Under the pieces are notes generated by a model. It did not search any database and had not been told where the DNA came from. It saw only the letters and a program-made list of their open reading frames with translations. 64,000 bases of DNA from Fulvivirga imtechensis AK7 (lineage in GTDB: Bacteria; Bacteroidota; Bacteroidia; Cytophagales; Cyclobacteriaceae): positions 18,617 to 82,616 of the forward strand of contig NZ_AMZN01000084.1 in NCBI RefSeq assembly GCF_000331535.1, in the 5' to 3' direction. A program made the translations under genes and the position numbers. This document shows positions 16,897 to 24,242 of the stretch, in pieces. Position 1 is the first letter of the stretch. Each line of letters opens with the position of its first letter.

Positions 16897-18075
16897 TCAT
16901 TTTGATGCGTTCAGTGCATTTTCAATATCTTCAAGTATATCATTGACATTTTCCAGTCCTACGGAAATACGTACCAACCCCGGTAAAATCCCTACTTCAG
17001 CCCTTTCCTCATCCGTGAGTTTAGAGTGTGTAGTAGAAGCCGGGTGTGTGGCTATAGTTCTTGAGTCGCCCAGGTTTGCCGTCAGTGACAACATTTGCAG
17101 ACTATCCAAAAACCTTCTTCCCCGGTCGATCCCCCCTTTCACGATGAAAGTTACGAGTCCCCCTCCAAGCTTCATCTGCTTCTTTGCCAGCTCATACTGA
17201 GGGTGTGATTTTAAAAATGGGTACTTTACAAGCTCCAATTCTTCATGTCCTTCCAGGTATTCAGCAATTTTCAGAGCGCTTTCGCAATGTCTGTCCATCC
17301 GTACGGCCAGTGTTTCAAGGCTTTTAGATAGCAGCCAGCCATTAAATGGTGAAAGAGAAGGTCCGGTGTGTCTGGCAAAAAAACGAATATCTTTGATCAA
17401 CTCTTTGTCGCCCAGTATAGCACCTCCGATCGTACGGCCCTGCCCGTCTATAAATTTGGTTGCCGAATGGGTAACAATATGCGCTCCGTATATAGCGGGC
17501 TGTTGTAGATAAGGAGTGGCGAAGCAATTATCAATATTAAGAATTAGACCATGGTTGTTTGCCAATTGCCCCAACCACTCCAGGTCTATAATGTCCAATG
17601 CAGGATTTGAAGGGGTCTCTGCAAAGATCATTTTCGTATTTGGCAGTATCTTGCTTTCCCATTCTTCAGGGTTGTTGATATCTGCATAGGAATGCTGAAT
17701 GCCCCATTTCGGGAATATCTGCGTAAACAACTGGTGCGTGGACCCAAATACCGATCTTGATGCCAGAATATGATCTCCACTTTGAAGTAAGGCAACCATG
17801 CTGGCAAACATCGCAGCCATGCCTGAAGCAGTGGCTATGCCATCATCCGTACCTTCTAATGCGCATAGTTTATCTATGAACTCCGTATTGTTCGGGTTAG
17901 AAAAACGCGTGTATATATTCCCCTCTTCCTCATCTGCAAATAAAGCACGTGCCTGCTCTGCATCATCAAAGGTAAAGCTGGAGGTCATATATAATGGCGC
18001 AGAATGCTCCCGAAACGGAGAACGTTCCGTTTGATTGCGTATAGCCTTGGTTTCAAAGTGTTTGTATTTCGACAT
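16897..18075 (-). CDS. metZ: O-succinylhomoserine sulfhydrylase (cystathionine gamma-synthase family)
   Basis: 392-residue PLP enzyme of the Cys/Met metabolism family. The PLP lysine is Lys207 in THSATKFIDGQGRTIGG; the TKxIDGQGR form is typical of MetZ, which condenses sulfide with an acylhomoserine to homocysteine. Other family motifs: YTRFSNPNNTEFIDKLCALEG, ASGMAAMFASM, NIDNCFATPYLQQP and, near the C-terminus, VRISVGLENVNDILEDIENAL. It uses the sulfide made by the downstream sulfite reductase. It lies 18 nt after the ferredoxin gene. O-acetylhomoserine sulfhydrylase is the nearest alternative. Confidence 0.92.
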   Translation of the reverse strand: MSKYKHFETKAIRNQTERSPFREHSAPLYMTSSFTFDDAEQARALFADEEEGNIYTRFSNPNNTEFIDKLCALEGTDDGIATASGMAAMFASMVALLQSGDHILASRSVFGSTHQLFTQIFPKWGIQHSYADINNPEEWESKILPNTKMIFAETPSNPALDIIDLEWLGQLANNHGLILNIDNCFATPYLQQPAIYGAHIVTHSATKFIDGQGRTIGGAILGDKELIKDIRFFARHTGPSLSPFNGWLLSKSLETLAVRMDRHCESALKIAEYLEGHEELELVKYPFLKSHPQYELAKKQMKLGGGLVTFIVKGGIDRGRRFLDSLQMLSLTANLGDSRTIATHPASTTHSKLTDEERAEVGILPGLVRISVGLENVNDILEDIENALNASK

Positions 18076-18093
18076 TTATCAGTTCTTGCTTTT

Positions 18094-18441
18094 TTATGAG
18101 GCATGTAGCCACTCTTTTTTGCTGTAAAGTTCTTCTTCTGACTCCTCATAATCCGGATCAGGCACACAGCAGTCTACAGGACATACAGCGGCACATTGCG
18201 GCTCCTCATGAAATCCTGTACATTCTGTACACTTGCCAGCTACGATGTAGAAAAACTCATCAGAATATGGTTCCTGTTTCTCATCTCCGGGTATGGTGCT
18301 GCCATCTTCAAGTTCTACTTCGGAAAGATCAGTGCCATCGCTCCATGACCACTCTTCTCCACCCTCGTAGATAGCTGTATTGGGGCATTCTGGCTCGCAA
18401 GCCCCGCAGTTAATGCATTCTTCAGTTATTAATAGTGCCAT
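18094..18441 (-). CDS. 2[4Fe-4S] ferredoxin
   Basis: 115 residues from ATG at 18441 ([13 protein letters not shown]), the usual start in this family. An in-frame ATG at 18492 would add 17 residues, but that stretch overlaps a hairpin and has no ferredoxin character. Cluster motifs: [12 protein letters not shown] (first site) and [22 protein letters not shown] (second site, with the expanded spacing of Allochromatium-type ferredoxins), separated by an acidic insert (about 28-60) and followed by an acidic tail. It is the first structural gene after the regulatory leader, so it is a plausible electron donor to sulfite reductase and/or CysH. Confidence 0.88.
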   Translation of the reverse strand: MALLITEECINCGACEPECPNTAIYEGGEEWSWSDGTDLSEVELEDGSTIPGDEKQEPYSDEFFYIVAGKCTECTGFHEEPQCAAVCPVDCCVPDPDYEESEEELYSKKEWLHAS

Positions 18442-18484
18442 TTGATAATTCGTTTTTGTTTTTAAAAATGTGTTCGGCTGTGGT

Positions 18485-18528
18485 GGAGACATATTAAATC
18501 TCCCGGTGCATGTGTGTATTAATGCACC
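18485..18528 (-). promoter_or_regulatory. Two stacked hairpins between leader ORF and ferredoxin gene
   Basis: In transcript order, a 7-bp stem GGTGCAT/ATGCACC (18528-18505) is followed directly by a 5-bp stem GGAGA/TCTCC (18503-18485). They start 35 nt after the stop of the poly-Cys leader ORF and end 44 nt before the ferredoxin ATG. No U run follows, so if they regulate they more likely act on translation or Rho access than as an intrinsic terminator. Confidence 0.5.
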
Positions 18529-18562
18529 TGATTGGAATTTGGCCGGAAATGAGATGGATTTC

Positions 18563-18688
18563 TTAGGCCTGCCAGGTACAACAACAGCAACAACAAATGT
18601 GCTTACCTGCGGCTTTGACGATAAAATTAGAAAATAAACCCTGTTGTGGGTCTTTGGATCGGAATTGTAAGAAGTTAGATGCTTTCAT
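18563..18688 (-). CDS. Poly-cysteine leader peptide (41 aa)
   Basis: Short frame from ATG 18688 to TAA 18563. The peptide begins [17 protein letters not shown], has a middle [11 protein letters not shown], then six consecutive Cys codons (TGT TGT TGC TGT TGT TGT, 18595-18578) and ends TWQA. It lies between a SAM-I-like riboswitch and the ferredoxin-metZ-sulfite reductase operon. A run of codons for the end product of the pathway just before its biosynthetic genes is the hallmark of ribosome-mediated attenuation; poly-Cys leader ORFs with this role are known from mycobacteria. Here the role is inferred from position and codon content. An in-frame TGA two codons before the ATG fixes the start. 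Confidence 0.72.
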   Translation of the reverse strand: MKASNFLQFRSKDPQQGLFSNFIVKAAGKHICCCCCCTWQA

Positions 18689-18729
18689 TATTCAGTCAAT
18701 TTATATTCTCCCATCCGCCAACCTGGCGA

Positions 18730-18812
18730 ACATTTGGGATCAGGATTTGGCACCTATATCACTTAGACTGATGGTTGCCAGAGGGTCTCAGAGCCTGTCT
18801 CTCACCTCATTC
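18730..18812 (-). ncRNA. SAM riboswitch (S-box/SAM-I superfamily)
   Basis: Transcript-sense signature elements appear in the correct order: GAGAGACAGGCTC, ACCCTCTGGCAACC (the invariant GGCAACC, complement of 18773-18779), a P3-like ATCA/TGAT stem, then AGGTGCCAAATCC (complement of 18743-18754), which is the conserved GGTGCxAAxTCC block. AGAG/CTCT pairing gives P2, and an imperfect GAATGAGG/CCTGATCC helix could close P1. It is followed by a CCCA...TGGG hairpin with inner CGCCA/TGGCG (about 18703-18738) as a possible expression platform. It senses SAM and normally switches off methionine/sulfur genes, which fits the downstream metZ operon. Confidence 0.88.
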
Positions 18813-18849
18813 TTTATAAATCAACTACACTTACGGGTAATTGATAATA

Positions 18850-18881
18850 CAAATGTAAAGCCTTAAAAATCAATTCTGCAA
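18850..18881 (-). promoter_or_regulatory. Promoter of the sulfur operon
   Basis: On the minus strand, TACATTTG (18857-18850) matches the Bacteroidota -7 element TAnnTTTG, with a TTG 21 nt upstream (18881-18879). The predicted start near 18843 is about 30 nt before the SAM aptamer, as expected for a riboswitch leader. Confidence 0.6.
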
Positions 18882-19011
18882 ATTTTTGTTGAGGTTTATT
18901 TTCTGCAAACGTTTTATTGCTGCAATTTGATACAATAGAATGTTGCCCCAACCTTAGGTGTTATTATTCCTTTTTGGCTAATATTGAATAAAGCAATTTA
19001 TGAATGAAAAT

Positions 19012-19211
19012 CTAACTAGTGTCTATAAGAAAAACGCCAATGTAGGCGTTATGCTCGTTCCAAAAAATGCTCTTCCCGGCAGTTGTACGACAACGATACG
19101 GGACTCCGCTTTTTGGCACTTTGCACCTATGTGCCATAGCACTTTGGTGCGCAGGCGAACTTGACCTTGTTTTCTTAAAGCCACTGGAGTTTTCTTACAA
19201 AAACTAACTAG
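19012..19211 (+). repeat. Dispersed repeat family A, copy 2 (longer variant)
   Basis: About 200 bp. Ends are CTAACTAGTGTCTATAAG and CTTACAAAAACTAACTAG (imperfect inverted repeats). The core shares CGCCAATGT, GCGTTATGCTCG, CCAAAAAATGCTC, CTCCGCTTTTTGGCAC and CTTAAAGCCACT with copy 1. It carries extra sequence of about 50 bp around CCCGGCAGTTGTACGACAAC and CACCTATGTGCC. It ends 6 nt before the ATG of the M42 peptidase, so it supplies that gene's 5' untranslated region. Confidence 0.8.
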
Positions 19212-19216
19212 CAGAT

Positions 19217-20266
19217 ATGTCGATGGATGTAAAATTACTAAAGAAAATATGTGAGGCCCCTGGAGTGCCGGGCTATGAAAGCAGAATAAGAAATTTGATT
19301 ATTAAAGAAGTGGAGCCGCTCGTTGATAGTGTGGATATTGACAATATGGGCAACGTTATTGCCTATAAAAAGGGTGTTTCTGGTAATAAAAAAGCCATGG
19401 TGGCCGCTCATATGGATGAAATTGGCTTCATTGTTACCCACGTGGATGACAACGGCTTTCTCCGGTTTACTACGTTAGGAGGGTTTGACCCTAAAACACT
19501 GACAGCGCAGCGGGTGATAGTACACGGGAAAAAAGATGTGATGGGGGTGATGGGTACTAAGCCCGTGCATGTAATGAGTGCAGAGGAAAAGACCAAAATG
19601 CCCAAAATACAGGACTTCTATATCGATCTTGGCATGACCAAAGAGGAAGTCGATAAGCTGATAAGTGTAGGAGATCCCATAACACGGGAGCGTGAACTTA
19701 TTGAAATGGGGGACTGCGTGAACTGTAAGTCGATCGATAACCGCGTGTCGGTTTTCGTTTTGATCGAAACCTTGAGAACACTCAAAAAATGCCCTTACGA
19801 TATATATGGAGTATTCACCGTGCAAGAAGAGGTAGGAATACGAGGGGCTAATGTAGCGGCTCACACGATCGATCCTGACTTTGGCTTTGGCCTGGATACC
19901 ACCATAGCTTATGATCTGCCTGGCGCCCAGCCACACGAAAAAGTAACCTCGTTGGGTAAAGGGGCAGCTATTAAGATCATGGATGCTATGACTATTTGTG
20001 ATTACCGCATGGTGGATTATATGAAAAAAACAGCCGATCAGTACGGTATCCAATGGCAGCCGGAATTACTTACTGCCGGAGGTACTGATACTGCCGGAAT
20101 ACAGCGCATGGGTAAAAGAGGAGCCATTTCCGGTGCTGTTTCCATACCAACCAGGCACTTGCATCAGGTAATTGAGATGGCTCATAAGAAAGATATCGAG
20201 GGGAGCATCCAGCTTTTAAAGGCCTGCCTGGAGTCCCTTGATCAATACGACTGGGAACACCGGTAA
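19217..20266 (+). CDS. M42 family metallo-aminopeptidase
   Basis: 349 residues, standard for M42 (glutamyl aminopeptidase/FrvX/tetrahedral aminopeptidase). Co-catalytic metal ligands are recognisable: His65 and Asp67 in AAHMDEIG, Asp in CKSIDNRV, the Glu pair in VQEEVG, Asp in FGLDTTIAYD and the late His in IPTRHLHQ. It cleaves N-terminal residues from peptides in the cytoplasm; no signal peptide. Start: ATG at 19217 or the second ATG two codons later (MDVKLLK). A family-A repeat abuts the start codon, so no ordinary 5' UTR is left. Confidence 0.93.
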   Translation: MSMDVKLLKKICEAPGVPGYESRIRNLIIKEVEPLVDSVDIDNMGNVIAYKKGVSGNKKAMVAAHMDEIGFIVTHVDDNGFLRFTTLGGFDPKTLTAQRVIVHGKKDVMGVMGTKPVHVMSAEEKTKMPKIQDFYIDLGMTKEEVDKLISVGDPITRERELIEMGDCVNCKSIDNRVSVFVLIETLRTLKKCPYDIYGVFTVQEEVGIRGANVAAHTIDPDFGFGLDTTIAYDLPGAQPHEKVTSLGKGAAIKIMDAMTICDYRMVDYMKKTADQYGIQWQPELLTAGGTDTAGIQRMGKRGAISGAVSIPTRHLHQVIEMAHKKDIEGSIQLLKACLESLDQYDWEHR

Positions 20267-20353
20267 GAATCTTTTGGCAACCTAACAAAAGTCATAGTTT
20301 TTAAGATCATTTGGCTTCAATATTGTTAAAAATAAAAACATGGAATTGCAGGC

Positions 20354-20451
20354 AGTCTCAAAGGTCATCCTGATTTAATCCCCGGACAAGTTCCGGCCTG
20401 TTTTTAGAGGTTCCAAATTAAGTTTGGAATGGCGAACTGACTTTTGAGACT
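20354..20451 (+). repeat. Dispersed repeat family B, copy 1
   Basis: 98 bp bounded by inverted repeats AGTCTCAAAGGTCA and TGACTTTTGAGACT. Internal features are CATCCTGATTTAATCCCCGG, ACAAGTTCCGG and TTCCAAATTAAGTTTGGAATGG (a short palindrome). It resembles copy 2 at 46807-46929 and the GTCATTCCxxACTTGATCCGG class of palindromic repeats common in bacterial intergenic DNA. Confidence 0.65.
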
Positions 20452-20478
20452 CCCTACTTTCCAAAATAACATAATAGT

Positions 20479-21114
20479 ATGAAGCGATATTCCCTCTTTG
20501 CTATTCTACTTATAGTTTGTGTCACCATTACTTTTGCGCAGAAACAGAAATCACCGGCAAAGGCCGTGAGAGTGGTGGGTGTTGTGGTAGATGCAGACGA
20601 CCATGTAGTGGTTCCGTATGTAAATATTGCCATAGCAGGTACACATTATGGTACCTCTGCCGATGCCAGCGGATATTTTTCGATCTTTATCAACCCGGGA
20701 GATACATTGATGTTTTCGTCCATTGGCTTTAGCGATGCTGCTTTTGTAATGCCCTTCAAACTGGAGGGAGACGAATATTCTCTGCTGCAATTGATGAGGA
20801 AGGAGGCTGTAATGCTCAATGAGGTGGTTGTTTTCCCCTGGCCGAGCTTAAAAAATTTCGAGAAGGCCTTCTTAGACACAAAACCTCAACGCAATATGAG
20901 TGATCTGGTATTTGAAGTGCAGCGGGATATTAAGCGCTCTGTGGATAAAAATGAGCAATATGAATATTATTATGATCAGATGCGGTACAACAGGCTTTAC
21001 GAGTTACATGGTGAGATCCCTCCCAATAATTTTCTGAATCCTATCAGGTGGTCTAATTTTATTGACGATGTTCGTAAAGGTAAGTTTAAAGGTAAAAAAG
21101 ATCCAAATCGATAG
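20479..21114 (+). CDS. Exported carboxypeptidase-regulatory-like domain protein
   Basis: 211 residues. Signal peptide 1-20 (cleavage near TFAQ). Residues about 30-115 form a CarboxypepD_reg-like beta-sandwich (VVGVVVDADDHVVVPYVNIAIAGTHYGTSADASGYFSIFINPGDTLMFSSIGF, read as successive strands), the domain found at the N-terminus of TonB receptors. The remaining helix-rich part (about 125-211) is of unknown function and ends in a basic tail. It is probably periplasmic. It stands alone; a family-B repeat lies just upstream. Confidence 0.8.
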   Translation: MKRYSLFAILLIVCVTITFAQKQKSPAKAVRVVGVVVDADDHVVVPYVNIAIAGTHYGTSADASGYFSIFINPGDTLMFSSIGFSDAAFVMPFKLEGDEYSLLQLMRKEAVMLNEVVVFPWPSLKNFEKAFLDTKPQRNMSDLVFEVQRDIKRSVDKNEQYEYYYDQMRYNRLYELHGEIPPNNFLNPIRWSNFIDDVRKGKFKGKKDPNR

Positions 21115-21140
21115 TGTTTTTGGCTATCAGAGAGTAGGAA

Positions 21141-21518
21141 TCATAGAGATCTTCCAATAAAATAGCCACCAAAGATCGCTGCTATTGCAATAACCAGGCT
21201 GGCAAAGGTATAACCAAGCGCTGTGGGTAGGGCCTTTTGTTGATAAAGGAACATGTTTTCATAAGCAAAAGTAGAGAAAGTAGTAAAGCTACCACAGAAG
21301 CCCACAGCTATGAGTAACCTTATATTGTCGTTAATCATAGTCGTTTTGATCATAATACCCATGAAAATGCCAAGAATGAGGCTTCCGCCTACATTGACGA
21401 TGAGGGTGCCCCAGGGAAAAATGGAGACCAGCCTTTTGCCAACCACCAAATAAACCAGGTAACGTGCAATACTACCCATAAAACCACCCACCCCTACGAG
21501 TAATATATTTTTAATCAT
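21141..21518 (-). CDS. crcB: Fluoride ion channel CrcB/Fluc
   Basis: 125 residues, four membrane helices. Family motifs: GVGGFMGSIARY at the N-terminus, GTLIVNVGGSLILGIFMG (the Asn-containing break helix) and GFCGSFTTFSTFAYE (the Phe box that lines the pore). It exports cytoplasmic fluoride as a dual-topology dimer. It lies 21 nt after the upstream small membrane protein gene, so it is probably co-transcribed with it. No fluoride riboswitch is visible upstream. Confidence 0.95.
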   Translation of the reverse strand: MIKNILLVGVGGFMGSIARYLVYLVVGKRLVSIFPWGTLIVNVGGSLILGIFMGIMIKTTMINDNIRLLIAVGFCGSFTTFSTFAYENMFLYQQKALPTALGYTFASLVIAIAAIFGGYFIGRSL

Positions 21519-21539
21519 GGCTATTGTAATTTGATGTCT

Positions 21540-21980
21540 CTACCTCATCTTTTTAGCACACTTCTTTTTTAGATATTGTATCACTTTGGAATAGTCGGTG
21601 TGCTCCTGATATGATAAATATAGATGCTTTTTGTCAATGAAAGTAATCTCCACTTCTTTGTAAGTGCCCGTGGCTGCTTTTACCTGTGTTTCCTTCCAGA
21701 AATCGATGTCTCTCAACTTATACCCCCTTTTTGTAAACCGGGTGGGAAAGCGGATATCTATTTTTTCTTTTCCGACCTCTACGATTTTGTATCCGAAAAT
21801 AACTTTTGCAGCCAGGCCAAAGCCCAGCGGATACAGCACAAGTACGATCACATATTGATACCATGTAATTTCACTGGCATTGATCATATAGTAGCCTGTG
21901 ATAGTAGCTACCGCCAGACTGGCCAATATAAATACCCCGAGTGAAAAAAGTGTCCCGATCTTTGGTTTGGCAATTATCAT
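21540..21980 (-). CDS. Small membrane protein of unknown function
   Basis: 146 residues from ATG at 21980 (MIIAKPK). An upstream in-frame ATG at 22052 would add 24 residues (beginning MGLHLALLWERFLKPLEFS), but those codons lie entirely in a family-A repeat, so the shorter start is preferred. Two membrane helices (about 12-32 and 42-64 of the short form) are followed by a cytoplasmic PH-like/DUF beta-rich tail (VGKEKIDIRFPTRFTKRG). Its end is 21 nt before crcB. Function unknown. Confidence 0.7.
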   Translation of the reverse strand: MIIAKPKIGTLFSLGVFILASLAVATITGYYMINASEITWYQYVIVLVLYPLGFGLAAKVIFGYKIVEVGKEKIDIRFPTRFTKRGYKLRDIDFWKETQVKAATGTYKEVEITFIDKKHLYLSYQEHTDYSKVIQYLKKKCAKKMR

Positions 21981-21981
21981 C

Positions 21982-22139
21982 AGTAAGTGCTTGTAAGAAA
22001 ACTCTAGTGGCTTTAAGAAACGTTCCCACAAAAGAGCGAGATGAAGTCCCAAAAAGCGGAGTCCCGTACAGTTGTCGGGAAGAGCATTTTTCGGGCATGC
22101 GTAACGCTGACATTGGCATTTCTTAAAGACAGTAATTAT
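21982..22139 (-). repeat. Dispersed repeat family A, copy 3 (inverted)
   Basis: In minus-strand sense: AATTACTGTCTTTAAGAAAT, GCCAATGTCAGCGTTACGC, CGAAAAATGCTCTTCCCG, CTCCGCTTTTTGGGACTTC, CTTAAAGCCACTAGAG, TTTTCTTACAAGCACTTACT. It is the same order as copies 1, 2 and 4. It reaches to within 2 nt of the ATG at 21980, making it the 5' UTR (or upstream boundary) of that gene. Confidence 0.8.
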
Positions 22140-22305
22140 AAATTAGTTTTCACAAAGAAACAAAAAGGAGAAAAAAAGCCATCCGTTTGTGGAATAAATT
22201 GCTCGCACAAGGCGTAATAAAAGTCTTGTGACGGCATATATAGCAATGATCAAGGGCAGGCATTTGTTTTGTCATGAATAATATTTAGAGATAAAGATAA
22301 AAGTC

Positions 22306-22803
22306 ATGAGAGAAGAAGTTATATATACTGATGGACACGGTGTGAAAATTACCAGGGATAAATTTTACACCGAGAAGAAAGAGTATAATCTTGATGGTAT
22401 CACGCATGTGGATCTGTCGAGAGTGCCCGCGAGCAAGGCTCCCGGCGTCATACTTTTTGTATTGGGTTTTTTGGCTATTCTGGCCGGTTCGCTTGAAATC
22501 TTTGACCGTTTGACTTACGAAGCTGCCGAGGCTATTTATGTAATTGATACTAATATGGTAGCTATTGGGTTGGGTGTAGCGCTGATTCTCGGTGGTATCA
22601 TTTGGATGATCGCTGCACGTGATAAGTATGCAGTAGAAATAGGCACTGCGGAAGGGGAGAAGCAGCCGATAGTGAGTAAAAGCCGTGAGTACGCAGCGTT
22701 GGTGGTAGCCTCATTGAAAAAGGCTTACTACCGCTATACGGACAAAGGAAGATACAGCGGCAGGGAAAGGGTAACAAGCAGGGAACAAGTAGTTATTAGC
22801 TAA
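22306..22803 (+). CDS. DUF6232-like membrane protein
   Basis: 165 residues. The N-terminal strand-rich segment (EEVIYTDGHGVKITRDKFYTEKKEYNLDGITHV, read as three strands) and two adjacent membrane helices (about 48-68 and 84-106) match small bacterial membrane proteins grouped as DUF6232. A basic C-terminal cytoplasmic tail follows (KKAYYRYTDKGRYSGRER). Function unknown. It is monocistronic, with a terminator-like hairpin directly after the stop codon. Confidence 0.7.
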   Translation: MREEVIYTDGHGVKITRDKFYTEKKEYNLDGITHVDLSRVPASKAPGVILFVLGFLAILAGSLEIFDRLTYEAAEAIYVIDTNMVAIGLGVALILGGIIWMIAARDKYAVEIGTAEGEKQPIVSKSREYAALVVASLKKAYYRYTDKGRYSGRERVTSREQVVIS

Positions 22804-22816
22804 GGCCGCCATAAAC

Positions 22817-22882
22817 AAAGCCTGCAACTAAGGGAAGTGATACGAGGGTTTTTGATCCAGAACGGTTTGCAGGCTTTTTTTT
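22817..22882 (+). terminator. Long-loop terminator after the DUF6232-like gene
   Basis: AAAGCCTGCAA (from 22817) pairs with TTGCAGGCTTT (around 22867-22877), followed by further T residues. The ~38-nt loop is unusually large and the right arm overlaps the 3' end of the convergent gene at 22828. Confidence 0.55.
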
Positions 22883-23871
22883 AATATTTCACCCATAGAG
22901 CCGCATTTTAGGAAGTCTTTGTTCTTATAATGCGTGGCCAGCTCTTTTTTTAGATGGTCAACATTTTCCTGTGGAGATATTTTGTCTTCTGACATCGCCA
23001 CCAGCAATTGCTTAATTTTATCCCGGCTGGCCTTTACACGCGTGGCTATTAACGAACGCTCTTCCTTTTGATATTGCTTCACCGTTTCCGGGGTCATACA
23101 TTGAAGGCCGATCTTGATCAAGGGGTTATTTTGCTTAAAGTACTGGGGGAGATAGATAGACTTTCTGCCCTCATACGACTGCTGATCAAAATCTATAGCC
23201 CGTATCCGGTAATCTATTTCTTCAAAATCAGGAGTGATATCAATTACAAAATTACTGGAGTGCATATCACCCAAAAGCCTCACGAAACACCGTTCATTGA
23301 ATTTAACAAATTCTTTTGCCAGCCGTATTTTATTAAGGTTTTTATCATGAAGGTGATATTTCATAAACTGATCTCCGGGAATGCCAATGATATGCTCTTC
23401 AATTAAAGTATTGTCGTCAACAAAATAGCTGATCCGGTTTGGCGATAGCAGATGCTCCAGCTCAAGACCGTATATCCGGGAAGCATCAGCGTTTTTTATG
23501 TAGAAGTAATCAAAATTATCATTAATACGATTAACAATACGCACCCTGAATGGCTGGGTATTGCCATAGATACACAGGTCAATACGATCTACAAATAAAT
23601 GCTCCATTACAGACAAGTCTCCATCAGCCTTGAGTATGGCATATATCTTCTTTAAGCTATAATGGATGTGCTTCATGTCATCCTGAGGGTAGAATACGGA
23701 TTCCCACAGGGTGTCTTTATTGTTTTTATCTAATAGCGGTATGGAGTTGTCATACCTCAGCAAGTCCTGATAGGTGATAGGAAGCTTTATTTCTCTATCA
23801 TTTTCGATGAGATAAGCTCTTAGTTTTTTACTGATCCTGTAGATGTTCTTCTTTTTGTCAATTATTGCCAT
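22828..23871 (-). CDS. Protein-kinase/APH-fold protein of unknown substrate
   Basis: 347 residues. No close family is recognised by eye, but the C-terminal half has a phosphotransferase-like catalytic core: LLGDMHSSNFVID (His201, Asn204; compare HGDxHxxN of aminoglycoside/choline kinases) and RAIDFDQQS (Asp227, Asp229; compare DFD). Before it is a hinge-like LIEEHIIGIPG, and further upstream beta strands that could form the nucleotide lobe (FRVRIVNRI, YFYIKNAD). The N-terminal ~100 residues are unlike known kinases. No signal peptide, so cytoplasmic. It is monocistronic and convergent with the preceding gene. Confidence 0.6.
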   Translation of the reverse strand: MAIIDKKKNIYRISKKLRAYLIENDREIKLPITYQDLLRYDNSIPLLDKNNKDTLWESVFYPQDDMKHIHYSLKKIYAILKADGDLSVMEHLFVDRIDLCIYGNTQPFRVRIVNRINDNFDYFYIKNADASRIYGLELEHLLSPNRISYFVDDNTLIEEHIIGIPGDQFMKYHLHDKNLNKIRLAKEFVKFNERCFVRLLGDMHSSNFVIDITPDFEEIDYRIRAIDFDQQSYEGRKSIYLPQYFKQNNPLIKIGLQCMTPETVKQYQKEERSLIATRVKASRDKIKQLLVAMSEDKISPQENVDHLKKELATHYKNKDFLKCGSMGEILKKSLQTVLDQKPSYHFP

Positions 23872-24242
23872 CTCCGCTGTTCGATTTTATGCTTGTGAAT
23901 ATAAGCTTTAATAAAGAATTGTTTGGGTATCCTCATATTAAAAACGGCATCAGCGATATATAAAAGTGCGTTAGTATACCTACTACAGTACCAGCGATAA
24001 TAAATAAACAGCACTGAGGTATTTGATGTATTTTTTGTCAAAAAATGAATAAAAATTACTTCGTAATATATTTCCTGTTTGAGAATCAAATTAAATACAT
24101 TTTTCCCATTTAGGGAATAATTATTAATTCTGCTGTTTCTGATTCGTTCATAAATTACTAAAAATCAAGTGATTATGAATAATGTTGCTAGGTGGCATAT
24201 AAATTGGGTGCATCTTTGTAAGCGAACAAAAGCACTGAAAAG
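23872..24242. other. Intergenic region upstream of the T9SS cargo gene
   Basis: 371 bp, strongly AT-rich, between divergent genes. CATCTTTG (24211-24218) is one base off the -7 consensus TAnnTTTG, but the nearest TTG is 23 nt upstream, so the promoter call for the downstream gene is weak. A CCCATTTAGGG palindrome occurs near 24105. No gene or RNA is recognised. Confidence 0.4.

Noticed and set aside
18442..18492. Longer ferredoxin start at 18492
   Set aside because: The added residues ([17 protein letters not shown]) are not ferredoxin-like and the start overlaps a hairpin; [13 protein letters not shown] is the usual N-terminus.
18597..18866. Plus-strand frame (89 codons) opposite the sulfur leader
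   Set aside because: It lies across the promoter, SAM aptamer and poly-Cys leader on the other strand, has no family character, and its apparent Cys pair (CCG) is incidental.
21519..21539. Fluoride riboswitch in front of crcB
   Set aside because: Only 21 nt separate crcB from the upstream gene and nothing resembling the crcB motif is present.
21871..22119. 82-codon minus-strand frame starting inside repeat copy 3
   Set aside because: Half of it is repeat sequence and the other half is out of frame with the membrane protein gene.
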